DNA of 64,000 bases from CAYQQK01 sp964420065 (GCA_964420065.1 CAYQQK010000001.1:1-64000), one strand, 5' to 3'; counted from the stretch's first letter, positions 51,135 to 60,495 are shown. A program made the numbers and translations. Notes: generated by a model from the sequence alone, not told the origin.

Positions 51135-52400
51135 ATGGCCGGCAATACCATGGTTGAGAAAATATTGGCCCGGGGAGCGGACCGGAAAGAGGTCGAGGCC
51201 GGAGAGCTGATCAACGTGCGGATCGATCTTGCCCTGGGCAACGATATTACCGCCCCGCTGGCGATCCGGGAATTTGAAAAACTGGGTGCGAAACAGGTTT
51301 TCGATCCGGACAAGGTGGTTCTGGTACCAGATCATTTTACCCCCAACCGGGATATCGCTGCTGCCGGACAATGTCTTCTGTTGCGCAAGTTTGCGCAACG
51401 TCACCAGATTACCCATTATTACGAAGTCGGGCGTATGGGCATTGAACACGCTCTTGTTCCGGAGGAAGGCCTGGTTTGGCCGGGGGCGGCGGTGATCGGA
51501 GCCGATTCTCATACCTGCACTTACGGTGCGGTCGGTGCTTTCGCGACCGGGGTTGGGAGCACCGATTTGGCGGCGGCCATGGCTACCGGGGAAGTTTGGT
51601 TTCGGGTACCGGCAACCATGCGCTTTATTTTCAACGGGAAACTGACGCCATGGGTAACCGGAAAAGATTTGATCCTTCATACCATCGGCCGGATCGGGGT
51701 CGACGGCGCTCGCTACCGGGCCATGGAATTTACCGGCGAAGCGGTGACGGAACTATCCATGGACAGTCGCTTCTCCATGTGTAACATGGCCATAGAGGCT
51801 GGGGGTAAATGCGGCTACGTGTTGCCCGATCGGATCACGGCGGCTTACCTTCAAGGCCGGGTCAAGACGCCCTATGAAGTTGTCTTGAGCGATCCCGATG
51901 CCCGCTATATTGAAACACTGACCATGGATGTCAGCGCTCTCGAGCCCCAGGTAGCTTTTCCGCCTTCCCCGGCCCGTGTGCGTAATGTACGTGAGGCCAG
52001 AGGGATTACCATCGATCAGGTGCTGATCGGCTCTTGCACCAATGGCCGTATGGAGGATCTACGCACAGCCGCTTCCATCTTGAAAGGACGCCGGGTCCAT
52101 CCCCGGGTAAGGCTGCTCATCATCCCGGCGACCCAGCGTATTTACCGCCAGGCCATGGCGGAAGGGCTGCTTGATATCTTTATCCAGGCCGAAGCGGCGG
52201 TAAGCACTCCGACCTGCGGTCCTTGCCTGGGCGGGCACATGGGCGTTTTGGCGAAGGGCGAACGGGCCCTGGCCACTACCAACCGTAATTTTATCGGCCG
52301 GATGGGACATCCGGAAAGCGAAGTTTATCTTTGCGGTCCCGCCGTGGCGGCGGCCGGGGCTATTGCCGGGACAATCGTTCATCCCGAGGAGGTGCTGTAA
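51135..52400 (+). CDS. leuC: isopropylmalate/homoaconitase-type dehydratase, large subunit
   Basis: About 421 residues, the short (archaeal-like) LeuC form. ATG at 51135 is chosen over the adjacent TTG because it lies seven bases after AAGGAGG. Aconitase-type motifs include IGADSHTCTYGAVGAFATGVG, LIGSCTNGRMEDLR (cluster cysteine and RNA-like loop) and PTCGPCLGGHMGVLA (cluster cysteines), giving three Fe-S ligands. In leucine synthesis it isomerises 2- to 3-isopropylmalate. Citraconate/methylmalate hydratase in the citramalate route to isoleucine is an alternative. leuA and leuB are absent here. It is cotranscribed with leuD. Confidence 0.9.
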   Translation: MAGNTMVEKILARGADRKEVEAGELINVRIDLALGNDITAPLAIREFEKLGAKQVFDPDKVVLVPDHFTPNRDIAAAGQCLLLRKFAQRHQITHYYEVGRMGIEHALVPEEGLVWPGAAVIGADSHTCTYGAVGAFATGVGSTDLAAAMATGEVWFRVPATMRFIFNGKLTPWVTGKDLILHTIGRIGVDGARYRAMEFTGEAVTELSMDSRFSMCNMAIEAGGKCGYVLPDRITAAYLQGRVKTPYEVVLSDPDARYIETLTMDVSALEPQVAFPPSPARVRNVREARGITIDQVLIGSCTNGRMEDLRTAASILKGRRVHPRVRLLIIPATQRIYRQAMAEGLLDIFIQAEAAVSTPTCGPCLGGHMGVLAKGERALATTNRNFIGRMGHPESEVYLCGPAVAAAGAIAGTIVHPEEVL

Positions 52401-52907
52401 ATGACCCTTAGAGGCAGGATCTGGGTTTTCAATGACGATGTGGACACCGACCTTATTATTCCAGCCCGCTATCTGAGCGCTACCGGAGCGCAGGAGCTGG
52501 CTGCTCATTGCCTTGAAGACTTACGGCCCGAATTTCCCCGGAAAGTGCGTCCCGGGGATATGATTGTGGCCGGAAACAACTTTGGCTGCGGCAGCTCCCG
52601 GGAACAGGCTCCGCTTGCCTTGAAAGGATCGGGGATAGCCTGTATCATCGCCCGCAGCTTTGCTCGCATTTTTTTTCGCAATGCGATCAATATCGGCCTT
52701 TCGATTCTGGAATGTCCGGAAAACCTGACCGGGCAACTAATTGAAGGGGAAGAAATCACGGTGGACCGAAAAGCCGGACTGATCCGCGATGGTAAAGGCA
52801 ATTGCTGGCCAGCCACAGCTTTTCCTCCTTTTATGCAACAAATTATTGATGATGGAGGCCTCATTGAACACGTGCGCCGGCGAACCGGCGGCCGGGAAAT
52901 AGGCTGA
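52401..52907 (+). CDS. leuD: isopropylmalate/homoaconitase-type dehydratase, small subunit
   Basis: A 168-residue subunit, the swivelling domain partner of the large subunit. The start follows the leuC stop directly with the SD GAGGAGGTG. Family motifs are VWVFNDDVDTDLIIPARYL-like (WVFNDDVDTDLIIPARYL is present, residues 8-25) and NNFGCGSSREQAPLALKGSG, which binds substrate, then the RSFARIFFRNAINIGL segment. Together with LeuC it is either an isopropylmalate isomerase or a related hydratase. It is the last gene of the operon. Confidence 0.9.
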   Translation: MTLRGRIWVFNDDVDTDLIIPARYLSATGAQELAAHCLEDLRPEFPRKVRPGDMIVAGNNFGCGSSREQAPLALKGSGIACIIARSFARIFFRNAINIGLSILECPENLTGQLIEGEEITVDRKAGLIRDGKGNCWPATAFPPFMQQIIDDGGLIEHVRRRTGGREIG

Positions 52908-52942
52908 GGTGGTAAAACAGGTTTTTGGGGCTGGTAACGGGC

Positions 52943-52982
52943 AACAGGCCGGTTTTTTGCCGGCCCGGCTGCTTCCTGTTTT
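52943..52982 (+). terminator. possible terminator after leuD
   Basis: GGCCGG and CCGGCC form a 6-bp stem with a T-rich loop, and an outer AACAGG/CCTGTT pairing can extend it, followed by TTGC. The T-run is short, so this is a weak candidate. Confidence 0.4.
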
Positions 52983-53007
52983 GCTCCGGCGAATGCCTGC
53001 AACCGTT

Positions 53008-53035
53008 TTGCAATCGTTGTTATTTCAGTTATAAT
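53008..53035 (+). promoter_or_regulatory. promoter of the EF-G-like gene
   Basis: -35 TTGCAA and a perfect -10 TATAAT with a 16-bp spacer. The -10 overlaps the upstream in-frame ATG at 53034, which supports the downstream start at 53070. Confidence 0.7.
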
Positions 53036-53069
53036 GAAATTTGAACGGTCATTTCGAGGAGGCGACTGG

Positions 53070-55160
53070 ATGAAAAAATATGCGAGCGATCACCTGCGCA
53101 ACGTGGCCCTGATCTCCCACGGTGGTGCCGGTAAAACTTCCCTGGCGGAAGCGATGCTTTTTACGGCCAAGGCGATCAATCGTCTTGGAAAAATCGAGGC
53201 GGGCAATACCACGACCGACTACGATCCGGATGAAATAAAACGGCAGGTTACGATCAATACCGCCCTGGCCCCCCTGGAATGGTCCGGCCTGAAGGTGAAT
53301 TTACTGGATACGCCGGGCTACTTTGATTTTATCGGTGATGTTCTCGGGGCTTTACGTGTCGCCGACGGTGTCGTGGTGGTGGTTTGTGCCGTCTCCGGGG
53401 TGGAAGTGGGCACGGAGAAAATGTGGAGCATTGCCGACGAAATGAACCTTCCCCGGGTTGTGTTTGTCAACAAGCTGGACCGGGAAAACGCCGATTTTGG
53501 GCGGACTCTGGGCCAACTTCAACAATATTTTGGTCTTTCCGTCGCCCCCTTACAACTACCGATCGGCAAGGAAAACGGTTTCAACGGGGTGGTCGATTTA
53601 ATTGCCGGGAAGGCCCTCTATTTTGAGGGTGAGGGTCTGGAAGTGCGGGAAGACGATATTCCCGACAATTTGCAAGAGGAAGCCGGCGCCTTGCGAGAAA
53701 AGCTGATTGAAGCGGTGGTCGAATCGGATGACGAGCTGTTATTAAAGTATCTGGAAGGGGAGCCGCTGGATCCGGAGGAAATCTTGCGCGCCCTGCGCCG
53801 GAGTGTTCTTGAAGGAAAAGTAGTCCCCGTTTTGTGTGGTGCGGCGACACGTAATTATGGTTCCCAGCCTCTGCTTGATATCATTGGTCACTATCTTCCT
53901 TCACCGGCGGACCGGGGTGCGGTTACCGGTAAACTGCCCCGTTCGGAAGAAGAGGAAGAGGTGACGCGCCAACCCGATCCGGCCGAACCGTTCAGTGCCT
54001 TGGTATTCAAGACTCTGGCCGACCCATACGTTGGGCGGATTACCTATTTTCGGGTTTGTTCGGGCATTTTAAAACCGGACTCCCAGATCTACAATACGAC
54101 CAGGGAAAAAGCGGAACGGATCGGGCAGGTTTTTACAATGCGCGGCAAAAACCAAGTTCTTTTGGAGGAGGTTGTTGCCGGTGATATCGCCTCCGCTGCC
54201 AAGTTGCAACATACCGCAACCGGTGATACCTTGTGTGATCGCAGTCACCCCGTGTTATTTCCGGGTTTCGATTTTCCCGAACCGGTTATCTCATTTGCCG
54301 TTGAGCCAAAAACGAAAGGGGACGAGGAAAAGGTTTCAAGCGGCTTGGCCCGTTTTATTGAAGAAGACCCCACTTTCCGTCTTGAACGACGGGCTGAAAC
54401 CAGGCAGACGGTTATTTCCGGTATGGGAGAAACCCATCTCGAGATCATTGTCAGCCGGCTCGCACAAAAATTTGGGGTAGAGGTGGAGTTATCTACCCCC
54501 AAGGTGCCCTACAAGGAAACCATCCGCAAATCGACCCGGGTGGAAGGAAAGCATAAAAAACAAACCGGGGGGCGGGGCCAGTACGGTCATGTTTTTCTGG
54601 ATCTGGAACCGGCCGAGGTTGGGGAAGGGCTGATTTTTGAAGACAAGATCTTTGGCGGGGCAGTGCCGAAACAGTATATTCCGGCTGTCGAAAAAGGCGT
54701 CCGTGAGGCCATGGACGGAGGAGTGTTGGCCGGTTACCCTGTCGTTGACGTGAGGGTAAAATTGGTGGACGGTTCCTACCATACCGTGGACTCCTCGGAA
54801 ATGGCCTTCAAGATCGCCTCCGGGATGGCGTTTCGCAAAGGGATGGAGCAGGCTTCCCCGGTCCTTTTGGAACCGGTAATGAACGTGGAAGTGTTGGTTC
54901 CCGAAGATTTCATGGGGGATATCATGGGTGATTTAAACGGCCGCCGCGGGCGGATCCAGGGGATGGAACCTTACGGTGGCGTCCAGAAGATCCTGGCCCA
55001 GGTCCCGATGGCCGAGATGTTCCGCTATTCGATCGACCTGCGCTCCATGACCCAGGGTCGGGGGTTTTTTGCGATGAAATTTTCCCACTATGAAGAGGTA
55101 CCGGCTCAAATTGCCGAACAGGTGGCTGCCGCCGCCAGGGCTGCCCGGGAAAAAGAATAG
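53070..55160 (+). CDS. elongation factor G-like protein (EF-G2 type)
   Basis: About 696 residues, all five EF-G domains present. ATG at 53070 has SD GAGGAGG. The G1 loop is SHGGAGKTSLAEA (rather than HIDAGKTT), G2 is followed by TTTDYDPDEIKRQVTI, G3 is DTPGYFDFIGDV and G4 is NKLD. The histidine of DTPGH, needed for fast GTP hydrolysis in canonical EF-G, is tyrosine, as in the EF-G2 paralogue of Thermus. Domain IV retains GGRGQYGHVFLDLEP, the tip region near the decoding centre. It is a paralogue rather than the canonical fusA, which would be expected beside rpsG and tuf. Its role is uncertain; slower translocation, ribosome binding under stress or recycling are possibilities. Confidence 0.88.
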   Translation: MKKYASDHLRNVALISHGGAGKTSLAEAMLFTAKAINRLGKIEAGNTTTDYDPDEIKRQVTINTALAPLEWSGLKVNLLDTPGYFDFIGDVLGALRVADGVVVVVCAVSGVEVGTEKMWSIADEMNLPRVVFVNKLDRENADFGRTLGQLQQYFGLSVAPLQLPIGKENGFNGVVDLIAGKALYFEGEGLEVREDDIPDNLQEEAGALREKLIEAVVESDDELLLKYLEGEPLDPEEILRALRRSVLEGKVVPVLCGAATRNYGSQPLLDIIGHYLPSPADRGAVTGKLPRSEEEEEVTRQPDPAEPFSALVFKTLADPYVGRITYFRVCSGILKPDSQIYNTTREKAERIGQVFTMRGKNQVLLEEVVAGDIASAAKLQHTATGDTLCDRSHPVLFPGFDFPEPVISFAVEPKTKGDEEKVSSGLARFIEEDPTFRLERRAETRQTVISGMGETHLEIIVSRLAQKFGVEVELSTPKVPYKETIRKSTRVEGKHKKQTGGRGQYGHVFLDLEPAEVGEGLIFEDKIFGGAVPKQYIPAVEKGVREAMDGGVLAGYPVVDVRVKLVDGSYHTVDSSEMAFKIASGMAFRKGMEQASPVLLEPVMNVEVLVPEDFMGDIMGDLNGRRGRIQGMEPYGGVQKILAQVPMAEMFRYSIDLRSMTQGRGFFAMKFSHYEEVPAQIAEQVAAAARAAREKE

Positions 55161-55285
55161 TTTTTCCCCTGGTCCGGCATCAATCCCTGTTGTACCGGTT
55201 CATATTATGAGGACAGGAAACGAACGCCTGCCGTGTGTGGAGAACAAACGGCCTGTTTTCACCGGTCAGGGAGGGCGGTGCAGCA

Positions 55286-56395
55286 TTGATCCGTAAACGG
55301 GTGGCCGTAATTTTTGGAGGGCAATCCGGGGAACATGTGGTATCCTTGCGTTCGGCGGCCTCGGTGATGCAAGCGCTCGATCCGGATCGTTACACCGCCG
55401 TTCCGGTAGGTATCTCCCGGGAAGGGCGCTGGTTTACCGGAGAGGAATGCTGGCGTGAGTTGTTGGAATGCAAGTTGTCCGGCCGTTCACGTCCAGCCCA
55501 GTTGGTTACCGACCCATCCCGCCCGGGTTTGCTCGTGCAGAAGGCGGCGGGTGATGGCTCCGGTTGGAGATTCACTCCCCTTGACCTGGTTTTCCCGGTT
55601 TTGCACGGTCCTTTCGGTGAAGACGGTACGGTGCAGGGGCTATTGGAACTGGCCGGGTTGCCGTACGTGGGTTCGGGAGTGCTTTCTTCGGCCGTTTCCA
55701 TGGATAAGGTGATCATGAAGATTCTCTTTGCCAGGCGCGGTCTCCCGGTGGGACCATACCTGTATTTTTATAACCGGGATTGGCGGAAACGGCCACGCTA
55801 TTGGGGGCAAAGGGTGCAGGGGGAACTTGGTTTTCCCTGTTTTGTTAAACCCGCCAACCTGGGCTCGAGCGTGGGTATTACCCGGGTGACGCACCCGGAT
55901 CATTTTATGACAGCGGTGGCAACCGCCCTTGAGTACGACGAAAAAGTGATTGTTGAGGCATTGATCCCGGGGCGGGAAGTCGAAGTAAGCGTTTTGGGCG
56001 ATTGCCCCCCGGTTGCCTCTTTGCCCGGTGAAATTATCCCCTGCAATGAATTTTACGATTATCAGGCCAAATACATCGATGACCGCTCTGTTTTGGTGGT
56101 TCCGGTTGATCTGGGGGAAGAACTGGGACGGCGGGTAAGGGATATCGCTGTCCGGGCCTTCCAGGCTGTAGAGGGTAGCGGTCTGGCACGGGTTGATTGT
56201 TTTGTCGACACCACCGCGGGCAAAGTGACGGTAAATGAAATTAACACCATGCCGGGTTTTACCAGTATCAGCATGTTTCCGAAACTGTGGGAAGCCAGCG
56301 GCCTTTCCTACCGCAACCTGGTTGCGCGCTTGCTGGAACTGGCGGAGGAACGTTTTGCGCACCGGCGCGCATTGAAAACGGTACCGCCGGAATAG
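55286..56395 (+). CDS. ddl: D-alanine--D-alanine ligase
   Basis: About 369 residues from a TTG at 55286 (SD GGGAGGGCGGTG). ATP-grasp enzyme that makes the D-Ala-D-Ala dipeptide for wall precursors. Family features: VAVIFGGQSGEHVVSLRSA, the ATP-grasp core FPCFVKPANLGSSVGITRV, LPGEIIPCNEFYDYQAKY and VNEINTMPGFTSISMFP, with the magnesium-binding E and N residues. No shift in the omega loop to the D-lactate type was noticed: EFYDYQAKY has the tyrosine/lysine pair of ordinary Ddl. It is separated from the EF-G-like gene by 125 bp with no clear promoter. Confidence 0.95.
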   Translation: MIRKRVAVIFGGQSGEHVVSLRSAASVMQALDPDRYTAVPVGISREGRWFTGEECWRELLECKLSGRSRPAQLVTDPSRPGLLVQKAAGDGSGWRFTPLDLVFPVLHGPFGEDGTVQGLLELAGLPYVGSGVLSSAVSMDKVIMKILFARRGLPVGPYLYFYNRDWRKRPRYWGQRVQGELGFPCFVKPANLGSSVGITRVTHPDHFMTAVATALEYDEKVIVEALIPGREVEVSVLGDCPPVASLPGEIIPCNEFYDYQAKYIDDRSVLVVPVDLGEELGRRVRDIAVRAFQAVEGSGLARVDCFVDTTAGKVTVNEINTMPGFTSISMFPKLWEASGLSYRNLVARLLELAEERFAHRRALKTVPPE

Positions 56396-56431
56396 GCACG
56401 GATCGCCCGGCGGCACGCCGAAAAGAAGGAG

Positions 56432-57604
56432 ATGATGCCCGTGAACAAAGAATTGTTATTGATTCCCGGACCGACCCCCATTCCCCAGGTGATTGCCCAG
56501 GCGATGACGACCGAAATGTTTAACCACCGCGGTTTACGTTTTAAAAAACTGTTGGAGGAATTAACCGCTTCGTTAAAAGAAGTTTTTATGACCGCCGGGC
56601 ATCTTTTCATTCTTACCTCCTCCGGTACAGGAGCACTGGAAACGGCGGTGGTCAACTTTCTTTCGCCCGGCGACCGGGTGCTCTGTTTGACCAACGGCGT
56701 TTTTGGCGATCGTCTGGCCGCTATTGCCGCAACCTATGGCGCCGCCGTGGAACGCTTGGCGAGCGAATGGGGAAAACCGCTCGACTACGATGCCCTGGAA
56801 GCACTTTTGCGTGCCGACCACGAGCACCGGATCAAGGCCGTAACGGTCGTCCATAATGAATCCTCTACCGGTATGATGAATGACGTCGAGCGCATCAGCC
56901 GCTTCCGGGGCGATCATCCGGCGCTGCTCATCGTTGATACGATTAGTTCAATGGGGGCGGTACCCTTTCCGGTTGACAAATGGCAGGTCGATGTTTGTCT
57001 GACCGGTTCACAAAAGGTGTTGATGTTACCACCGGGACTGGCGCTGATCAGTGTTGGGGAACGTGCCTGGGAAGTCTCATCCACGGCCCAAATGAAAAGT
57101 TTCTATTTCAATTTGCATACCGCCTGCACATTCTGTGCGAAAGGACAAACCCCCTGGACACCGGCCTTGCCCCAGATGGTGGCGGCACGGACCGCCCTGG
57201 ATCTTTATTTTCGGGAAGGACGGGAACAATGTCATGCCCGGCACCGGTGCATGGCCGGCGCGGTTCGTGCTGCGGCACGGGCATTGGGTCTGGAACTGCT
57301 GGTCGAGGATCGGTACGCTTCGATGACTGTTACCGCCATCATCGGGCCGGATGGGGTGAACCTGCCCGAACTTTGTGAGACCATGCGCGAACGTTTTGGA
57401 GTCGAGATTGCCGCGGGCCAGGGTAAGCTAAGCTCAAGCACTTTTCGTATTGGACACCTCGGCGCGGTGACTGAAATAGACATTGTGACCGGTGTTGCAG
57501 CCCTTGAAATGGCCTTGCATTTACAAGGGTACCGGTTGGAGCTTGGCGCCGGGGTGCGAGCGGCGCAAAAAGTTCTATTGGAGCGATGTCGGCCCCCGCT
57601 TTAA
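56432..57604 (+). CDS. class V aminotransferase (serine/alanine-glyoxylate type)
   Basis: A PLP enzyme of up to 390 residues. Features: LLLIPGPTPIPQVIAQAM at the start, FILTSSGTGALETAVVNFLS for PLP binding, and the Schiff-base lysine in CLTGSQKVLMLPPGLALI. The sequence resembles alanine-glyoxylate or serine-pyruvate/phosphoserine-type enzymes; the substrate is not fixed by motif. It could serve serine or glycine metabolism. The start is unclear: adjacent ATGs at 56432 and 56435 lie close to AGAAGGAG, whereas GTG at 56441 has the best spacing and gives the family-like start NKELLLIPGPTP. It lies 36 bp after ddl. Confidence 0.88.
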   Translation: MMPVNKELLLIPGPTPIPQVIAQAMTTEMFNHRGLRFKKLLEELTASLKEVFMTAGHLFILTSSGTGALETAVVNFLSPGDRVLCLTNGVFGDRLAAIAATYGAAVERLASEWGKPLDYDALEALLRADHEHRIKAVTVVHNESSTGMMNDVERISRFRGDHPALLIVDTISSMGAVPFPVDKWQVDVCLTGSQKVLMLPPGLALISVGERAWEVSSTAQMKSFYFNLHTACTFCAKGQTPWTPALPQMVAARTALDLYFREGREQCHARHRCMAGAVRAAARALGLELLVEDRYASMTVTAIIGPDGVNLPELCETMRERFGVEIAAGQGKLSSSTFRIGHLGAVTEIDIVTGVAALEMALHLQGYRLELGAGVRAAQKVLLERCRPPL

Positions 57605-57660
57605 GGTGCGGCGGTGGGGTTTGGCCTGCATTTCAGGTTCAGAATCAGGGAGGCAATCGG

Positions 57661-58311
57661 GTGGAACGCATCTGTCAACTGACCCTGGCGGAATTCATGG
57701 GAGAGGGTAGTACAATAAAAAAACCGCCTGCCCGGATAGATCCGGTCGAAAAGTTGGCTGCACTGGCCGCCGGTTGCCGGGACTGTTCCCGTTGCGGCTT
57801 GCGTGCCGGCTGCCGGCAGGTCGTTTTTGGAGCGGGTAATCCCCGTGCCCGGTTGTTCCTCATTGGTGAAGCCCCGGGGGCGGACGAGGATCGCCTCGGC
57901 CGGCCTTTTGTTGGCGCAGCCGGCCGGTTGTTGACTCGTATTTTGGAAGCAGTTGGGCTTAACCGGGAAGAAGTTTACATCACCAATGTGGTCAAATGCC
58001 GGCCTCCGGGAAACCGGCTGCCGGAGGCGGTAGAAAAAGAAGCCTGCCTGCCATATTTGTGGGAACAGCTTTCCCTGATCGATCCGCCCTTGATCGTTTG
58101 CCTGGGTGCAGTTGCTGCACGCACTCTTGTCGGCGGAGCTTCCATTACCCGAATGCGGGGACGCTGGCACCGCCTTGCGGAGCGGCTGGTTATGCCCACT
58201 TTTCACCCGGCGGCGCTTTTACGCGATCCGAATAAAAAAAGGCCGGTTTGGGAGGATTTCCAGCAGGTAGCCCAGTATTATCGTCGACTTCCGGAAGGGG
58301 ACGGGCCCTGA
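57661..58311 (+). CDS. family 4 uracil-DNA glycosylase (Fe-S)
   Basis: About 216 residues. GTG at 57661 with SD GGGAGG eight bases upstream is favoured over earlier frames. It removes uracil from DNA. The motif GEAPGADEDRLGRPFVGAAG is motif A of type 4/5 UDGs, with HPAALLRDP as the closing motif, and the four cysteines of a 4Fe-4S cluster appear as CRDCSRC near the start and as C in TNVVKCRPPGNR and KEACLPYL. The four-cysteine pattern favours family 4. The stop overlaps the response regulator start (TGATG), suggesting coupling. Confidence 0.92.
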   Translation: MERICQLTLAEFMGEGSTIKKPPARIDPVEKLAALAAGCRDCSRCGLRAGCRQVVFGAGNPRARLFLIGEAPGADEDRLGRPFVGAAGRLLTRILEAVGLNREEVYITNVVKCRPPGNRLPEAVEKEACLPYLWEQLSLIDPPLIVCLGAVAARTLVGGASITRMRGRWHRLAERLVMPTFHPAALLRDPNKKRPVWEDFQQVAQYYRRLPEGDGP

Positions 58312-59000
58312 TGACCAAAAAAAATATTTTAGTGGTCGATGATGAACGAACCCTGGTCAAAGCCCTTAAATTCACCCTGGAAAAGGAAGGTTTTCGGGTT
58401 GAAGAAGCTTTTGACGGCGAGGAAGCGTTGCAAAAAGTTTTGGCTGAACCGCCTGACATTATTGTCCTCGATCTAATGTTACCCGGGGTAGATGGTTTTG
58501 AGGTCTGCCGGCGCATCCGTAAAAAGATGGAACTGCCGATTATTATGCTCACTGCCCGCGACGACGACATCGACAAGATTTTAGGGTTGGAATTAGGGGC
58601 GGACGATTACTTGACCAAGCCTTTTAATCCCCGGGAGCTGGTGGCTCGGATCAAGGCCATTCTGCGTCGCACCGGGGTCGAAGAGGAGTTGCGCAAGTAC
58701 ATTCAGGTCGGTGCACTCCAGATTGATTTATTGCGGCACAAGGTCCGCTTGAACCGGCGCGAGGTCGAACTGACCGCAAAGGAATTTGCTCTGCTCGGTT
58801 TCCTTGCGGCCAACGCCGGGCGGGTTTACTCCCGGGACCAGCTCCTGGAACGGGTGTGGGGTGAGAACTACCCGGGGGATGCCCGGACCGTGGATGTGCA
58901 TATCCGACGCCTGCGGGAAAAACTGGAAAAGGATCCGGGTAACCCGGAGTTGATCATTACCGTTTGGGGGACCGGGTACAAGTTTCGGGAGGAGTACTGA
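58311..59000 (+). CDS. OmpR-family response regulator
   Basis: About 229 residues. ATG at 58311 overlaps the UDG stop. The receiver domain starts ILVVDDERTLVKALKFTLE with the phospho-acceptor D in IIVLDLMLPGVDGF and K in DYLTKPFNPRE. The winged helix has VELTAKEFALLGFLAANAG and RTVDVHIRRLREKLEKDPG. It resembles PhoP/ResD-type regulators; the target is unknown. The gene is followed without gap by its kinase (TGATG at 59000), so the two act together. Confidence 0.92.
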   Translation: MTKKNILVVDDERTLVKALKFTLEKEGFRVEEAFDGEEALQKVLAEPPDIIVLDLMLPGVDGFEVCRRIRKKMELPIIMLTARDDDIDKILGLELGADDYLTKPFNPRELVARIKAILRRTGVEEELRKYIQVGALQIDLLRHKVRLNRREVELTAKEFALLGFLAANAGRVYSRDQLLERVWGENYPGDARTVDVHIRRLREKLEKDPGNPELIITVWGTGYKFREEY

Positions 59001-60412
59001 TGCCGGTTTTGCGCAGTATTCGCGCCCGGTTGACAGTGACTTTTTTGGTTGTAATCCTGGCGGTAATGGTCATGATCAGCCTTTTTTTGTACAACCTCCT
59101 TGAACGTTACTACCTGCACCATCTCCAGGAGAGCCTGGCCCGCACCGGTCATTCTGCCGCTGAATTTGTCGGCGAGCATTTGCGTGATCAGTTGGACCCG
59201 GTTCGTTTAAGCGGCCTGGCCGAAATTTTTAATCGCCAGGCCCGGGCGAGGGTGATCTTGATCGACCGGGGCGGGATGGTGGTTGGGGATTCGGCCCGGA
59301 TCGGCGCTCTGCTCGGACAAAAGCTTGAACGTGACGAAGTTGCCGTCGCCTTCCGCGGTGAGGTAGGGACGACCATCCAGTACAGCGCTAAATCCCGGCA
59401 AAAGGTGATGCAGGTAGCGGTGCCGGTGGTGGAAAACGGTGAGCTGGTCGGCGCGGTGTTTCTATCCGCCTCCCTGCAAGATATTTACAAGACCCTTCAG
59501 GACATCCAGCGTTTCTTGTTGCTGACTACCCTGATCGCGATGGTGATCGCCGGCGGAGGCTCGGTGATCCTGGCCTGGAGCTTTACCGGTCCGATCGAGC
59601 TGCTCACTGCCGCGGCGGCGGAAATGGCCGAGGGGAAACTGGAACAGCAAATTTTGGTTCGTTCGGCCGACGAGATCGGGGGGCTGGCGCACCAGTTCAA
59701 TATCATGGCAAACCGTCTTCGGACCATGACCCGCAATTTAAAAAACTTTGCCGCCGATGTTTCACATGAGTTGCGGACCCCCTTGGCCTCTTTAAGTTTG
59801 CTGGTCAAATCACTGCGACAGTACCCGATGGAGGCGGAACAGCGGCAGGAATTTTTGGGGGATATGGACCGGGAGTTGGACCGGCTCATCCTTCTGGTCA
59901 ATGACCTGCTTGAACTGACCCGGCTGGAACAGTCCCAGGAAAGCCGGCAGAAACTATTTTCCCTTTCCACTCTTGTGCGCGAAGTGGCGGATCAGCTCGG
60001 CCCCCGTTTTCAGCGGCAGGGGATGCGTCTTATTGCTGCCGAACCTGCCGGGCCGGTTGAGGCATACGGGTCGGCTTTGCAAATTCGCCGGGTGCTGCAT
60101 AACCTTCTAGATAACGCGATAAGGTATACCTCCCCCGGGGGATGGGTCCGTGTTTCTGCAGAAGTATGGGGTCGCTTGGCCCGGGTCAAAGTCGAGGATA
60201 CCGGTTGCGGTATCCCGGCCGGGGATCTGCCCCACCTTTTCGAGCGTTTTTATCGAGTTGACCCGGCCCGTTCGCGGCAGGCCGGGGGAACGGGACTGGG
60301 GTTGGCCATCGCACGGGAGATCGTCGAAGCTCATGGGGGGCGCATCTGGGCCGAAAGCAGCCCCGGCAAGGGCAGTACTTTTTGTTTTACCCTGCTCCGC
60401 ACGGGACCATAA
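59000..60412 (+). CDS. sensor histidine kinase
   Basis: About 470 residues. ATG at 59000 overlaps the response regulator stop, with SD GGGAGGAG. TM1 at about 9-31, an extracytoplasmic sensor (32-172), TM2 (about 173-193), HAMP (194-245), the phospho-acceptor segment FAADVSHELRTPLASLS (H256) and the ATPase domain with N box LLDNAIRYTS, G1 DTGCGIP and G2 GGTGLGLAIAREIVEAHG. There is no PAS domain, which separates it from WalK. The signal is unknown; the partner is the adjacent regulator. Confidence 0.92.
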   Translation: MPVLRSIRARLTVTFLVVILAVMVMISLFLYNLLERYYLHHLQESLARTGHSAAEFVGEHLRDQLDPVRLSGLAEIFNRQARARVILIDRGGMVVGDSARIGALLGQKLERDEVAVAFRGEVGTTIQYSAKSRQKVMQVAVPVVENGELVGAVFLSASLQDIYKTLQDIQRFLLLTTLIAMVIAGGGSVILAWSFTGPIELLTAAAAEMAEGKLEQQILVRSADEIGGLAHQFNIMANRLRTMTRNLKNFAADVSHELRTPLASLSLLVKSLRQYPMEAEQRQEFLGDMDRELDRLILLVNDLLELTRLEQSQESRQKLFSLSTLVREVADQLGPRFQRQGMRLIAAEPAGPVEAYGSALQIRRVLHNLLDNAIRYTSPGGWVRVSAEVWGRLARVKVEDTGCGIPAGDLPHLFERFYRVDPARSRQAGGTGLGLAIAREIVEAHGGRIWAESSPGKGSTFCFTLLRTGP

Positions 60413-60434
60413 CCATGCAAAAACCGAAGCCAAA

Positions 60435-60463
60435 TTGTTATTTGCTACAACATGAGTTAAAAT
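60435..60463 (+). promoter_or_regulatory. argS promoter
   Basis: -35 TTGTTA (4 of 6) and -10 TAAAAT (5 of 6) with a 17-bp spacer, 33 bp before the argS start. It makes argS transcription independent of the kinase gene. Confidence 0.55.
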
Positions 60464-60495
60464 GATGACGTTGAACAAGCGCAAAGGGGTACGAG

